Shown piece after piece: positions 5,862-13,333 of a stretch of DNA of 13,899 nucleotides. Every line of letters begins with the position of its first letter. Within the stretch, counting starts at the first letter, position 1. The stretch comes from Saprospiraceae bacterium (GTDB lineage Bacteria; Bacteroidota; Bacteroidia; Chitinophagales; Saprospiraceae): contig JALVCY010000208.1 in the NCBI GenBank assembly GCA_027009605.1, forward strand, positions 1-13,899. Direction: 5' to 3'. The position numbers and the translations under genes were made by a program. The notes beneath the pieces were generated by a model that saw nothing but the letters and a program-made list of their open reading frames with translations, ran no database searches and was not told where the DNA came from.

Positions 5862-7956
5862 TTTTAGTTTTTTGGGGACATAAAACGGTTATTTCGACTC
5901 GTGTACCGGTATCTTTTCCGGCATTTATATCAAACACTTTGACCCTAATGCCTTTAGCATTGATTTTGTTATGTAGTTCGATTCGACTTTTCGTAATACC
6001 CATACCCATTGACTTGTATTTTTTGGGTGAATGCGCCTTTAGTTCTTCTGCCCTTTTTCGGCCGATTCCGTTATCTTCAATGATTATCTTCAAGCATCCG
6101 CGGGTTGATTCTCTCACTTCTATCTTTAGAATGCCCTGATTTTCTAGATGCAGCAAGCCATGCCAGATGGCATTTTCGACGTAAGGCTGCAAGATTAGGG
6201 GCGGTACCATTACGCTCTCTAAAGATACTGCACTTTTTTGGAAAAAAGCAAACTGAAACTTCTCCGGAAAACGCATCTGCTCCAATTTGACATATAAAAG
6301 CAAGGTATCTATCTCTTCCTTTAGGCTAATTTCGGCATTTTTTGAATTTTGGAGTATCGATCGTATCAAATTGGAAAAATTAGTCAAATACTCCGAAGCC
6401 TCCAAGGGGCCACTTCTCAATATATAGCTCTTGATCGAATTCAAGCTGTTAAAGATAAAATGCGGATTCATTTGTGAACGCAGAGCCCATAATTCCATCT
6501 CCGCCAATTGCTTTTCTAAGTGAACGGATTGCGACACGGCCTTTTCCTTTTCCAATTCCAAAGCTCTTTTTTCCGCAAGGGAAGCCTGCATCTGAACCCG
6601 CTCTTGCAATTGATGGTTGACTTGATCCTGCAATTCTGCATTTTCTTTCAGCCGATGAATCAGCTCCTCTTTTGCCGTCATCCGCTCTTGTTCTCCATCT
6701 CGAATCTTCCGGCCGACCCCTAATGAGAAAAACGCAATTTCTATTAAAATAGCATATTGGGTATAGACAATCGGCAAGTCCCAAAAACTCGTATATTCAC
6801 CAACCAACATCGTCATCACCAAGCTCACCAACGACCCAACCAATAATACCGCTGTCCCAACCAATACAATCTTCCCATATTTTAGTTGCTTGCGCCAAAT
6901 AACAATCAAAAAAACAACCGCCGGTATAAACCACAAAAACCGGATAAAATAATACAAACTAAGCTCCAAACTATACCGGTGCAATACCGGCCCCAAAAGA
7001 ATCCCTAACACCACATTAAAATATAAAAAATAAATCAAATACGTAAACACCTTATGCAACTTCGGCATCTTATGCTCCAAGTCCAAAAATTCATTCACAA
7101 AATAAAAATAGGCCACATTTATCAACAAACCCAACGGATGCCGCAACACGTACAGCCGGTTAAAGCGACCATAAATAGGCATATCCACAGACGACATCCC
7201 CTCAAAATCAATCATCGAATAAAGCAAGACAGACCCCAAATACACCGAATAAGTCAAATACAACTTATCCCGGGTCTGCACATAATGCAGCAGCATAAAA
7301 ATCAACACAAAACCGATTGAAAATAAAAAACCGGTAGAATGCAAGATGAATTTATATTCTATAGTTTGCATCGGACGACTAAAAAAACCACTTCTGGCTT
7401 GAACTTCATCCTGTACATAAAAATGTTTTTCAGCCGGGTTAAATCGAACAGAAGCATATTCCATCTTCCCCCGGATGGGAAGGAGCTCTCCGGGAGCCAC
7501 CTCCACTTTGAAGGATTGAGACATAAAACGCTCATCTCTTCTACTCGGTTTAGACAATTCTCCTCCATACTTAGTCTCTTCATCCCCTACTTTGATTACA
7601 ATCATCTCCGCATTGGGCACTTCAAAGAAAAGATGTAAAGTATCCTGACTACGATTCTCTAGGGTCGTCTTAAAACAAAAAATATAATCTTTGAGCCGAC
7701 CGGACTTGATGTCGGGCAAGACATCGACTACCGGTCGATACGCATCATCTGAGACATCCTCCCACGAAATATCGCCCACCGAATCCAAATAAATACCCAC
7801 CGATGAATCCACTTCCATACGATGAAGACTCCTATTGCCTTCTAAAACAATAGGATGCAGCGGCTGAGCCCAAAGCCCGGTCATGCCCGACACACACACC
7901 ACAATCAGAAAGATTTTTAGGCATGAAACAACCATATTTTTTAGATCATGGGCCAT
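5839..7956 (-). CDS. 7TMR-DISM sensor with LytS/YehU-type histidine kinase
   Basis: 705 residues. A signal-peptide-like start (about 8-31, ending LWAQ) is followed by an extracellular beta-rich domain (about 34-195, 7TMR-DISMED2 type; members are thought to bind carbohydrate-like ligands). About seven membrane segments span 205-412, then a coiled coil (about 420-485). The His_kinase domain carries LRSQMNPHFIFNSLNS with phospho-acceptor H499. The ATPase domain has an N box (PYVENAIWHG, N595), EDNGIG (D628) and GMGI/GTRVEI glycine motifs. All catalytic residues look intact. It is the cognate sensor of the overlapping LytTR regulator. An in-frame ATG at 7935 (M8) would give a more typical signal peptide and may be the true start. 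The peroxidase gene ends 92 bp upstream on the same strand; no -7 box is recognised between them. Confidence 0.95.
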   Translation of the reverse strand: MAHDLKNMVVSCLKIFLIVVCVSGMTGLWAQPLHPIVLEGNRSLHRMEVDSSVGIYLDSVGDISWEDVSDDAYRPVVDVLPDIKSGRLKDYIFCFKTTLENRSQDTLHLFFEVPNAEMIVIKVGDEETKYGGELSKPSRRDERFMSQSFKVEVAPGELLPIRGKMEYASVRFNPAEKHFYVQDEVQARSGFFSRPMQTIEYKFILHSTGFLFSIGFVLIFMLLHYVQTRDKLYLTYSVYLGSVLLYSMIDFEGMSSVDMPIYGRFNRLYVLRHPLGLLINVAYFYFVNEFLDLEHKMPKLHKVFTYLIYFLYFNVVLGILLGPVLHRYSLELSLYYFIRFLWFIPAVVFLIVIWRKQLKYGKIVLVGTAVLLVGSLVSLVMTMLVGEYTSFWDLPIVYTQYAILIEIAFFSLGVGRKIRDGEQERMTAKEELIHRLKENAELQDQVNHQLQERVQMQASLAEKRALELEKEKAVSQSVHLEKQLAEMELWALRSQMNPHFIFNSLNSIKSYILRSGPLEASEYLTNFSNLIRSILQNSKNAEISLKEEIDTLLLYVKLEQMRFPEKFQFAFFQKSAVSLESVMVPPLILQPYVENAIWHGLLHLENQGILKIEVRESTRGCLKIIIEDNGIGRKRAEELKAHSPKKYKSMGMGITKSRIELHNKINAKGIRVKVFDINAGKDTGTRVEITVLCPQKTKNDESHSN

Positions 7957-8048
7957 ACAATGGATTGAGAATCAAGTTCTAAACGGGTGTTAATGTAGGG
8001 ATAAGTTTTGGATTCTCCTAGGTTCAATTAGCATTCCGCTATATTTTT

Positions 8049-9116
8049 TTAGTATTGAGTAGTTTTGGGCTTTGATTTCTCCATGGTTCTGCCCAAATTT
8101 CGGTAAGCCTCCTCCGACCAATCACTCGACACCTCCAAAAAAGCGACAATGTCCTCTACTTGTTCGTCCGTCAATTCTCGTCCCAATTGGAGTTGAGCCA
8201 TCACCCGGACGGCTTCTTCCAATTGATCGACGGAGCCATCGTGAAAATAGGGCGCCGTATGGGTAATATTGCGCAAGCTGGGTACTTTATAGACATCTTC
8301 ATCTTGGGATTGGTGGGTGACGGATAGCCGTCCTTGGTCTCCCGGCCGGCTTCCCGTATAAGACCGATAATCCGCAAAAAGCCCAAATTTTTGATACATC
8401 GCTCCGCCCATCGTCGCCCCGCTATGGCAAGGAATACAGCCAAAATCCAGCATATTTTTCAATCCGGATTTTTCTTTTTCCGTAAGGGCGCCTACATCGC
8501 CTTCTAAATACTTATCCAAGCGGCTTGGCGTCATCAACGTTCGCTCAAAAGCTCCTATAGCTCTAGCTACTTGCGTAAAATTTATCTCTTTGCTACTCGG
8601 AAAGGCTTGCGCAAAAAGAGCCACGTATTGGGAATCGGCTCGCAGACGCCTAACCACTGCTTTTTTGGAAGGCATGCCCATTTCCACCGGATTCAATAAG
8701 GGCCCTTCGACTTGCTCTTCTACGGTTTTCGCTCGCCCGTCCCAGAATTGAGCCAGATACAGCGCTGCATTAAAAGTGGTCGGGCTATTTCTTGCGCCTA
8801 GGCGGTGTCCAATTCCTTCGGACAAGGGCGTATCATTCACCCCATATTGATCCAACGGGTGGCAACTATTGCAACTCACCCTCCCATCCTTGGAAAGTCC
8901 TTTTTCCAGATACAAAGCACGACCCAATTTTACTAATTCCGGAGATAGCGGGTGTTCTTCGTCGGCAGCATCTTTCGGCAACGGAAACAAATACGTCCGA
9001 GCCATCTCAAACAAGATCTGATCGGCTTGAGAAACCGGCCGGGCAGATTCGGTCACCGGCTCCGCCTGCCGGCAAGCTACCATCCCTAACAAAACTATTA
9101 TCCATTTATATTTCAT
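8049..9116 (-). CDS. Di-heme cytochrome c peroxidase, lipoprotein
   Basis: 355 residues. A short lipoprotein signal ends at C15 (LLGMVAC). Two c-type heme sites: C82-N-S-C85-H86 in the N-terminal half and C227-I-P-C230-H231 in the C-terminal half. Family segments are clear: GHRLGARNSPTTFNAA, FWDGRAKTVEEQ, NPVEMGM, VPSLRNI, APYFHDGS. The segment EAVRVMAQLQLG contains the Met (M306) expected as axial ligand of the electron-transfer heme, which points to a true bacterial peroxidase rather than MauG, where Tyr is found. Reaction: H2O2 to water using electrons from a periplasmic cytochrome or copper protein. As a lipoprotein it should be membrane-tethered. A large repeat region lies directly upstream, and no -7 box is visible before the start. 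Confidence 0.95.
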   Translation of the reverse strand: MKYKWIIVLLGMVACRQAEPVTESARPVSQADQILFEMARTYLFPLPKDAADEEHPLSPELVKLGRALYLEKGLSKDGRVSCNSCHPLDQYGVNDTPLSEGIGHRLGARNSPTTFNAALYLAQFWDGRAKTVEEQVEGPLLNPVEMGMPSKKAVVRRLRADSQYVALFAQAFPSSKEINFTQVARAIGAFERTLMTPSRLDKYLEGDVGALTEKEKSGLKNMLDFGCIPCHSGATMGGAMYQKFGLFADYRSYTGSRPGDQGRLSVTHQSQDEDVYKVPSLRNITHTAPYFHDGSVDQLEEAVRVMAQLQLGRELTDEQVEDIVAFLEVSSDWSEEAYRNLGRTMEKSKPKTTQY

Positions 9117-9442
9117 TATTGTTTTTTTCTTTGGTGTTCAATTTGCCCTTTGGGCGTTCAAGGAGTAAGATTTCTTTCCTGCCTTCACCTTTGACCCTTC
9201 ACCTTTCACCTTTCACCTTTACTTGCTGCCTAGCCGTTACACCGTTATACCGCTACACCGTTCATTGCCTTCGGCGTTCAACTTGTGCTTCGCACGTTCA
9301 AATTGCCCTTCGGGCGTTCATTGCCTTCGGCGTTCAAGGAGTAAGAGTTCTTTTTTGCCTTCCCGTTATACCGCTACACCGTTGTACCGTTATACCGTTC
9401 ATTGCCTTTCACCTTTGACCCTTCACCTTTGACCTTTAACAG

Positions 9443-9627
9443 CGTTCAAGGGGTTTTCGTGTATTTCGTGTTTTTCGTGGTTCAAAAAATCTTGGTGGTT
9501 TGGACACCGCCCAACCGTTATACCGCTACACCGTTCATTTGGGCGAACACAAGGTTCGCCCCTACTTTGGACGTTCAAGGGGTTTTCGTGTTTTTCGTGG
9601 TTCAAAAAATCTTGGTGGTTTGGACAC
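9443..9627. repeat. Direct repeat pair differing by one 9-bp word
   Basis: The copy at 9443-9507 (65 bp) and the copy at 9572-9627 (56 bp) share CGTTCAAGGGGTTTTCGTG at the left and CTTGGTGGTTTGGACAC at the right. The first copy carries one additional TATTTCGTG word, explaining the 9-bp length difference. Each copy is followed by a run of CCGTTATA/CCGCTACA octamers, so the duplicated segment is a block of about 128 bp. Confidence 0.85.
9541..9561. repeat. Perfect 8-bp palindrome GGGCGAAC/GTTCGCCC
   Basis: Arms 9541-9548 and 9554-9561 around ACAAG. It lies between the two copies of the direct repeat. From memory it resembles GC-rich dispersed palindromes found in several environmental phyla, which I cannot verify here. 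It has no T-run and is an unlikely terminator. Confidence 0.7.
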
Positions 9628-9661
9628 TGTCCACCTGCTACACCGTTATACCGCTACACCG

Positions 9662-10699
9662 TCATTGCGGGTGAGCTTCCCGAAACACCCATTTGTCCCC
9701 TTGATCATCATAGTCAAACAAGTAGATATTTCGCTGGGGGTCACTAGCGGCCATGAGCGAAAAGCTAAATTCTATCCCCTTGATTTTCAGCACGTTACCC
9801 CGCAAGAAGCGGATACGGTGGGCATTGTCATAACTGCCGCCTTCCAAAGCTGCGAGCGAAAATTCAAAGACCGGTTGGCCCACAAACCCGCCGTCATCAT
9901 CCAAGTCGATAGAAAAAATCTCCGGACTCCGGGCACTCCCCATATACAGTTTTTTGCCCGATTTCATCGTAAACACGCCTAAACCCAAGGCATCAAAACC
10001 ATCCAATTGATGTAGAATTTTTTTGGACTTCAAATCAATATGATAGATGCGCCCCACTTCTGATTCTCCGGTAGAACCGGCCAAAGAAGAAACATACAAA
10101 CTATGATTCGAACAATCATACGTCATACCCACCACCCCATAAGGCTGTTCTTCGGTCGGTTTTTGGGCATGGGGCAGATGCATCAATTCGGACATCTCCC
10201 CCGTTGCGGCATCGACCTTCAAAATACGATTATAACTCAAAGGCGGCCGCCCCAACAAATTGACAAACGGAATAGGCGCCGTATATATCACCCCGTTTTT
10301 GTCCAAGGTATAAGGCCCTAGCGTGCCTTCTTTTTTCCAACTATCCAACTGTAGTACTTTCCCCCCTTTTTTGGCTTCTATGATGCGCAGACCGGGCCCA
10401 TCCAACTGGCGTAAATCAATAAAATAAGGCGGATGAAGCCCATATTTCAACGGGAAAGCCGGATTTTTTGCGCAAGCATCCGCTTGACCCACGACGACAG
10501 GATGCTTGGTAGATTGGGTCTTGGATGTGTGTTGGTTCACTCCTTTTTGTCCCGCCCAAAAACCTTTGATTCCCAAGCCAAAGACCAAGACCAATAAACC
10601 GACCAGCGCGAGCAAAACCCGATTTTTAGTTTTAGATTTTTCTGCCTTTTGGCGTTTGTTTTTCAATTTTCCTTGACGGTGTTGTTTTTTACTGGACAT
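9662..10699 (-). CDS. Membrane-anchored, propeller-like protein of unknown function
   Basis: 345 residues. A strongly basic N-terminus (about 1-27, rich in Lys/Arg/Gln) precedes a single hydrophobic segment (about 28-45), suggesting a type II membrane anchor with the rest in the periplasm. From about 85 onward the pattern looks like beta-propeller blades: repeated strand-turn units such as GVVGMTYDCSNHSLYVSS, GRIYHIDLKSKKILHQL, KKLYMGSARSPEIFSIDLDD and NIYLFDYDDQGDKWVF. Cys76 and Cys196 are the only cysteines. I do not recognise a specific family and no catalytic motif is evident. It begins 6 bp after the stop of the amine-oxidase-like gene and is almost certainly co-transcribed with it, so it may work with that lipoprotein. 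Its stop codon lies at the edge of the repeat region. Confidence 0.7.
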   Translation of the reverse strand: MSSKKQHRQGKLKNKRQKAEKSKTKNRVLLALVGLLVLVFGLGIKGFWAGQKGVNQHTSKTQSTKHPVVVGQADACAKNPAFPLKYGLHPPYFIDLRQLDGPGLRIIEAKKGGKVLQLDSWKKEGTLGPYTLDKNGVIYTAPIPFVNLLGRPPLSYNRILKVDAATGEMSELMHLPHAQKPTEEQPYGVVGMTYDCSNHSLYVSSLAGSTGESEVGRIYHIDLKSKKILHQLDGFDALGLGVFTMKSGKKLYMGSARSPEIFSIDLDDDGGFVGQPVFEFSLAALEGGSYDNAHRIRFLRGNVLKIKGIEFSFSLMAASDPQRNIYLFDYDDQGDKWVFREAHPQ

Positions 10700-10705
10700 T
10701 CTTAT

Positions 10706-12481
10706 TTATTTTGCGGAAGCAAACGGGACCAACATCGGCCCGACGACCCCATTGTAGGTCACAAATCCTTCGTGCCCATCCACGACTCGATTTTCGACCC
10801 AACAATACTGTTTGCCCGGTTGATCGCTATTTTTCATTTGTGGTACGTACCAAATCACTTGATGGCCATCCAACGGCTCTGCCGGTTGCAAATATTTTTC
10901 CGGTCCTTGCTCAAAATTGGTGTTGCAACAAGGCCCAACCGTGCTCATATCCGATACCCCTTCATCCAAATCGGGATGCTTTACCGTCACATACGTATAA
11001 GCATGATCGCCCCGCCCGCCATCGCCAAATTGCCCCCGGCTAGGCTCCAAATAATACCCACTTCCATCCGGATTAGTCAAGCGCACCAGGTAGCCTTGCG
11101 GCGAAAAGCGAGCTTTCTTCTCTTGTAAATGCCATTTTTCCTGTGTCCATTTTTCCCAATGCTTATTCTGCCAAACTTCCACTTGCTGACCGCCTTCATC
11201 CGCCATATCTATCCTAAAAACCGGCCGATACCAGCCATTATTGCTGCATCCCAATCCCAAATTGACACCCGCTATCCGAAACCGCCCGTCCGCATAAAAC
11301 TCATATCGGTTTTGGTAACGATAATTACACGATTTGGGCCACACCGGACTCCGGAAATCTTGGACAAAAGAAAATCCAATCCTTACCCCACCTTTCATAA
11401 TTGGCTGAATATCAGGGGGTTCAAAAGCCACCACCGCGGCCGAACTAAATTTGGGGCAACCCATCGCATCCGAATAACCAAAATCCTTTTTATCCGGATA
11501 ACTCACATGCCAATCCACCAATTTGGCAGAATTCAAGACCGGTTTTCCGTTATATTTCACGTCAAAAATCTCAATCCCGTCCGAGTTGGTCAGTTTGTAA
11601 TTGACAACCCATTTGCCTTGATTCAGCTGCACGGTATCCTTGCAATAATTCTCAAAAACGACTTCATTTTGCAAGCTCCGTTCGGTCACTAATTGGGGGC
11701 GTTTGGGATTCCAAAGCGATGTCCATTGATAGCCCACAGCTTTGAGTTCGGTCAAATCCACCAAGACCCAAAGCGTATGTTGGCTATCTTTTGGCGTCAT
11801 CGTCACCGCTGCATAAAAATGGCGATAGCGCTCGCTTTTTGAATTGCGAACGACGATTTCCATATCTTTTGGCCATTCTTGCCCTACGTCTAATTCTTTT
11901 TTTACTTGTGGATAGGCCATGGCAATCTCCTTGGCTAGGTCTTCCATTTCTTTTGTTATGTTGGGTAATTTCCCGGGAGAGCCGACTACTTTGATGATTT
12001 TTTTTGTATGGATATCGACCCAACCGTGGACTACCGTATTGTAGTAAAAATTATACATTTCGACCAAAATCAGGTCTCCGGAGAGTTGATTCAGGCGCAC
12101 TTCTTTAGCGGTAGGCCGGCGAATCTCCGTCATCATATTCAATAGCGGCTCCTTTGTTTTGGGCAAAAAACATTGTTGAACAAACTCTTTATTATTCAAA
12201 GCAACTGCTTGCGCAAAAAACCAATCCTGGCGGACATCCCCCTCCTTCAGGCGAATAACCGGCGGCGATTGCTGCAAAGTCCGGGCTCTCAGCTTCTTGA
12301 ATTGCTGCACTGAAGCGAGTGAACTCAAGATGGCTTCATGGTCGGCATAGGTCAGTAAGGCAGAATGAAAACGAGTCTGCCCGGCCGGTGGATGCGTAGC
12401 TTGGCTAGTATCATTAGTCGTTGATTTACAATTAGTTAGGATCAAGGAAAGCAAAAATAAGACAGGTATCAGGTACTTCAT
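10706..12481 (-). CDS. Copper-amine-oxidase-like lipoprotein lacking copper ligands
   Basis: 591 residues from ATG 12481, with a lipoprotein signal ending at C18 (LILTNC). The frame stays open to 12598, but a TAnnTTTG box (12508-12501) inside that extension and the lipobox favour 12481. Two alpha/beta parts at about 40-200 resemble the N2/N3 domains of copper amine oxidases (HGWVDIHTKKIIKVVGSPG). The C-terminal part parallels their catalytic domain: IEIFDVKYNGKPVL, then CNYRYQNRYEFYADGRF (385-401), like the GNYDYGFYWYFYQDG stretch holding the topaquinone Tyr (here Y387), then FRIDMADEGG (422-431), like RLDMDVDG. Where the copper HxH motif should precede FRIDM, the sequence reads NNGWYRP; no HxH exists anywhere in the protein. 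It may be a pseudoenzyme or use other chemistry. Family assignment rests on pattern memory only. Confidence 0.6.
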   Translation of the reverse strand: MKYLIPVLFLLSLILTNCKSTTNDTSQATHPPAGQTRFHSALLTYADHEAILSSLASVQQFKKLRARTLQQSPPVIRLKEGDVRQDWFFAQAVALNNKEFVQQCFLPKTKEPLLNMMTEIRRPTAKEVRLNQLSGDLILVEMYNFYYNTVVHGWVDIHTKKIIKVVGSPGKLPNITKEMEDLAKEIAMAYPQVKKELDVGQEWPKDMEIVVRNSKSERYRHFYAAVTMTPKDSQHTLWVLVDLTELKAVGYQWTSLWNPKRPQLVTERSLQNEVVFENYCKDTVQLNQGKWVVNYKLTNSDGIEIFDVKYNGKPVLNSAKLVDWHVSYPDKKDFGYSDAMGCPKFSSAAVVAFEPPDIQPIMKGGVRIGFSFVQDFRSPVWPKSCNYRYQNRYEFYADGRFRIAGVNLGLGCSNNGWYRPVFRIDMADEGGQQVEVWQNKHWEKWTQEKWHLQEKKARFSPQGYLVRLTNPDGSGYYLEPSRGQFGDGGRGDHAYTYVTVKHPDLDEGVSDMSTVGPCCNTNFEQGPEKYLQPAEPLDGHQVIWYVPQMKNSDQPGKQYCWVENRVVDGHEGFVTYNGVVGPMLVPFASAK

Positions 12482-12500
12482 GGCATTGATTATAACGATG

Positions 12501-12508
12501 CAAATGTA
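12501..12508 (-). promoter_or_regulatory. Bacteroidota -7 box (TACATTTG) of the amine-oxidase-like operon
   Basis: The minus strand reads TACATTTG at 12508-12501, a perfect TAnnTTTG match about 20 bp before ATG 12481, giving a leader of roughly 12 nt. No TTTG/TTG appears at the expected distance upstream. It supports 12481 as start codon. Confidence 0.55.
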
Positions 12509-12753
12509 TAGAAAAAAGTTAATATATGCGAGGTGATTTGAGTGCCCGGCCTTTGAGAGAAATATGTGATGGGGCTTAGGTTCGTGCCGGCTATCCACTC
12601 AATACTTCGACGCTATGGTTAATCGCCACAAAAAATTCACTGTTAATATCGTGCAAACGACAAAACCATTGCAACCAAAACCCCTAAAACACTGTTAACC
12701 ATATAATCCTCGTAAAAAAGGAGGCTCGTATTCACAATAAAAAAACTAGACAG

Positions 12754-13071
12754 ATGGCATTCGAATTCACAGATGCAAATTTTGAGACAGAAGCAAATAA
12801 GGGCGTAAGCTTAATAGATTTTTGGGCAGAATGGTGTGGCCCTTGCCATATCATCGCCCCCCATATCGAAGCATTAAGCCAAGAGTACAGCGGCAAAGTA
12901 AAAGTGGGTAAATTGGACGTTGACCACAATCCAAACATTGCTATGAAATATGGCATTCGTAGTATCCCGACGGTATTGGTCTTAAAAGATGGCGAAGTCT
13001 TTGACAAACACGTTGGCGTAGCGTCTAAGGCTCAGCTTGCGCAAAAAATAGAAGCTGCTTTATCTGCTTAA
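12754..13071 (+). CDS. trxA: Thioredoxin
   Basis: 105 residues with the canonical thioredoxin fold: an initial strand and helix, VSLIDFWAEWCGPC with catalytic C28-G-P-C31, VGKLDVDHNPNIAMKYGIRS, and the cis-proline loop I71-P72-T73. It ends with helix KAQLAQKIEAALS. No signal peptide, so cytoplasmic disulfide reductase, recycled by thioredoxin reductase. Length is typical for TrxA. It is transcribed divergently from the amine-oxidase-like operon across a 272-bp gap. No TAnnTTTG box is seen before it; a TATAAT at 12702-12707 is the only promoter-like string and is weak evidence. A terminator follows closely. Confidence 0.97.
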   Translation: MAFEFTDANFETEANKGVSLIDFWAEWCGPCHIIAPHIEALSQEYSGKVKVGKLDVDHNPNIAMKYGIRSIPTVLVLKDGEVFDKHVGVASKAQLAQKIEAALSA

Positions 13072-13096
13072 GAAAAAGGTTTTTGTTTGAAAATTT

Positions 13097-13130
13097 AAGC
13101 CGGTTTCCGTGGGGGAATCGGCTTTTTCTT
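13097..13130 (+). terminator. Intrinsic terminator of the thioredoxin gene
   Basis: Arms AAGCCG (13097-13102) and CGGCTT (13119-13124), extended inward by TTCC/GGAA with a small internal asymmetry, followed by TTTTTCTT to 13130. It begins 25 bp after the thioredoxin stop codon. Confidence 0.85.
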
Positions 13131-13142
13131 TGGGGTATTTCT

Positions 13143-13333
13143 GTAGATTTTTTCCCGCAGATTCTCGCAGATTTTTTTCCCGCAGATTCTCGCAGATTCC
13201 GGCTTACTCATCTCTCACCGCTCACTACTCACCGCTCACTACTCATCTCTCACTACTCACCGCTCACTACTCATCTCTCACTACTCACCGCTCACTACTC
13301 ACTACTTTCTTTTCCCGCAGATATGCGCAGATT
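13143..13333. repeat. CGCAGAT repeats flanking a 14-copy heptamer tract
   Basis: CCCGCAGATTCTCGCAGATT occurs at 13154-13173 and 13179-13198 (period 25), with a variant at 13314-13333 (CCCGCAGATATGCGCAGATT). Between them, 13207-13304 is exactly fourteen 7-bp words drawn from only three types: CTCACTA, CTCACCG and CTCATCT. From the third word onward CTCACTA takes every second place, so the higher-order period is 14/28 bp. The open frames through this tract (13083-13421 and 13109-13369) are repeat-derived and not called. Confidence 0.9.

Larger units (their letters stand above)
9117..9661. repeat. Composite short-repeat region (families A, 7-mer, 8-mer and 9-mer words)
   Basis: No gene; all open frames are repeat-derived. 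Minus-oriented family A palindromes: GCCC-TTT-GGGC (9145-9155), GCC-TTC-GGC (9267-9275), GTGC-TTC-GCAC (9285-9295), GCCC-TTC-GGGC (9305-9315), GCC-TTC-GGC (9323-9331). Heptamers of the ACCTTTN type: 9187-9221 and 9404-9438. Octamers such as CCGTTATA, CCGCTACA and CCGTTCAT: 9234-9265, 9363-9402, 9515-9538 and 9635-9661. A longer direct repeat with internal 9-mers lies at 9443-9507 and 9572-9627. The last octamer tract runs up to the stop codon of the propeller-like gene. Confidence 0.88.

Noticed and set aside
8049..9116. MauG-type cofactor-maturing enzyme for the neighbouring quinone-like protein
   Set aside because: The axial Met of true peroxidases is present (M306 in AVRVMAQLQLG); MauG has Tyr at this position.
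9541..9561. Terminator for the propeller-like gene
   Set aside because: A strong hairpin, but without a T-run on the minus strand and 100 bp beyond the stop codon, between repeat copies.
8792..9674. Several plus-strand frames of 69-208 codons
   Set aside because: They run antisense through the peroxidase gene or through simple repeats; peptides are low complexity.
12482..12598. 39-codon N-terminal extension of the amine-oxidase-like gene
   Set aside because: It lacks a signal peptide, would bury the lipobox, and contains the TAnnTTTG promoter box.
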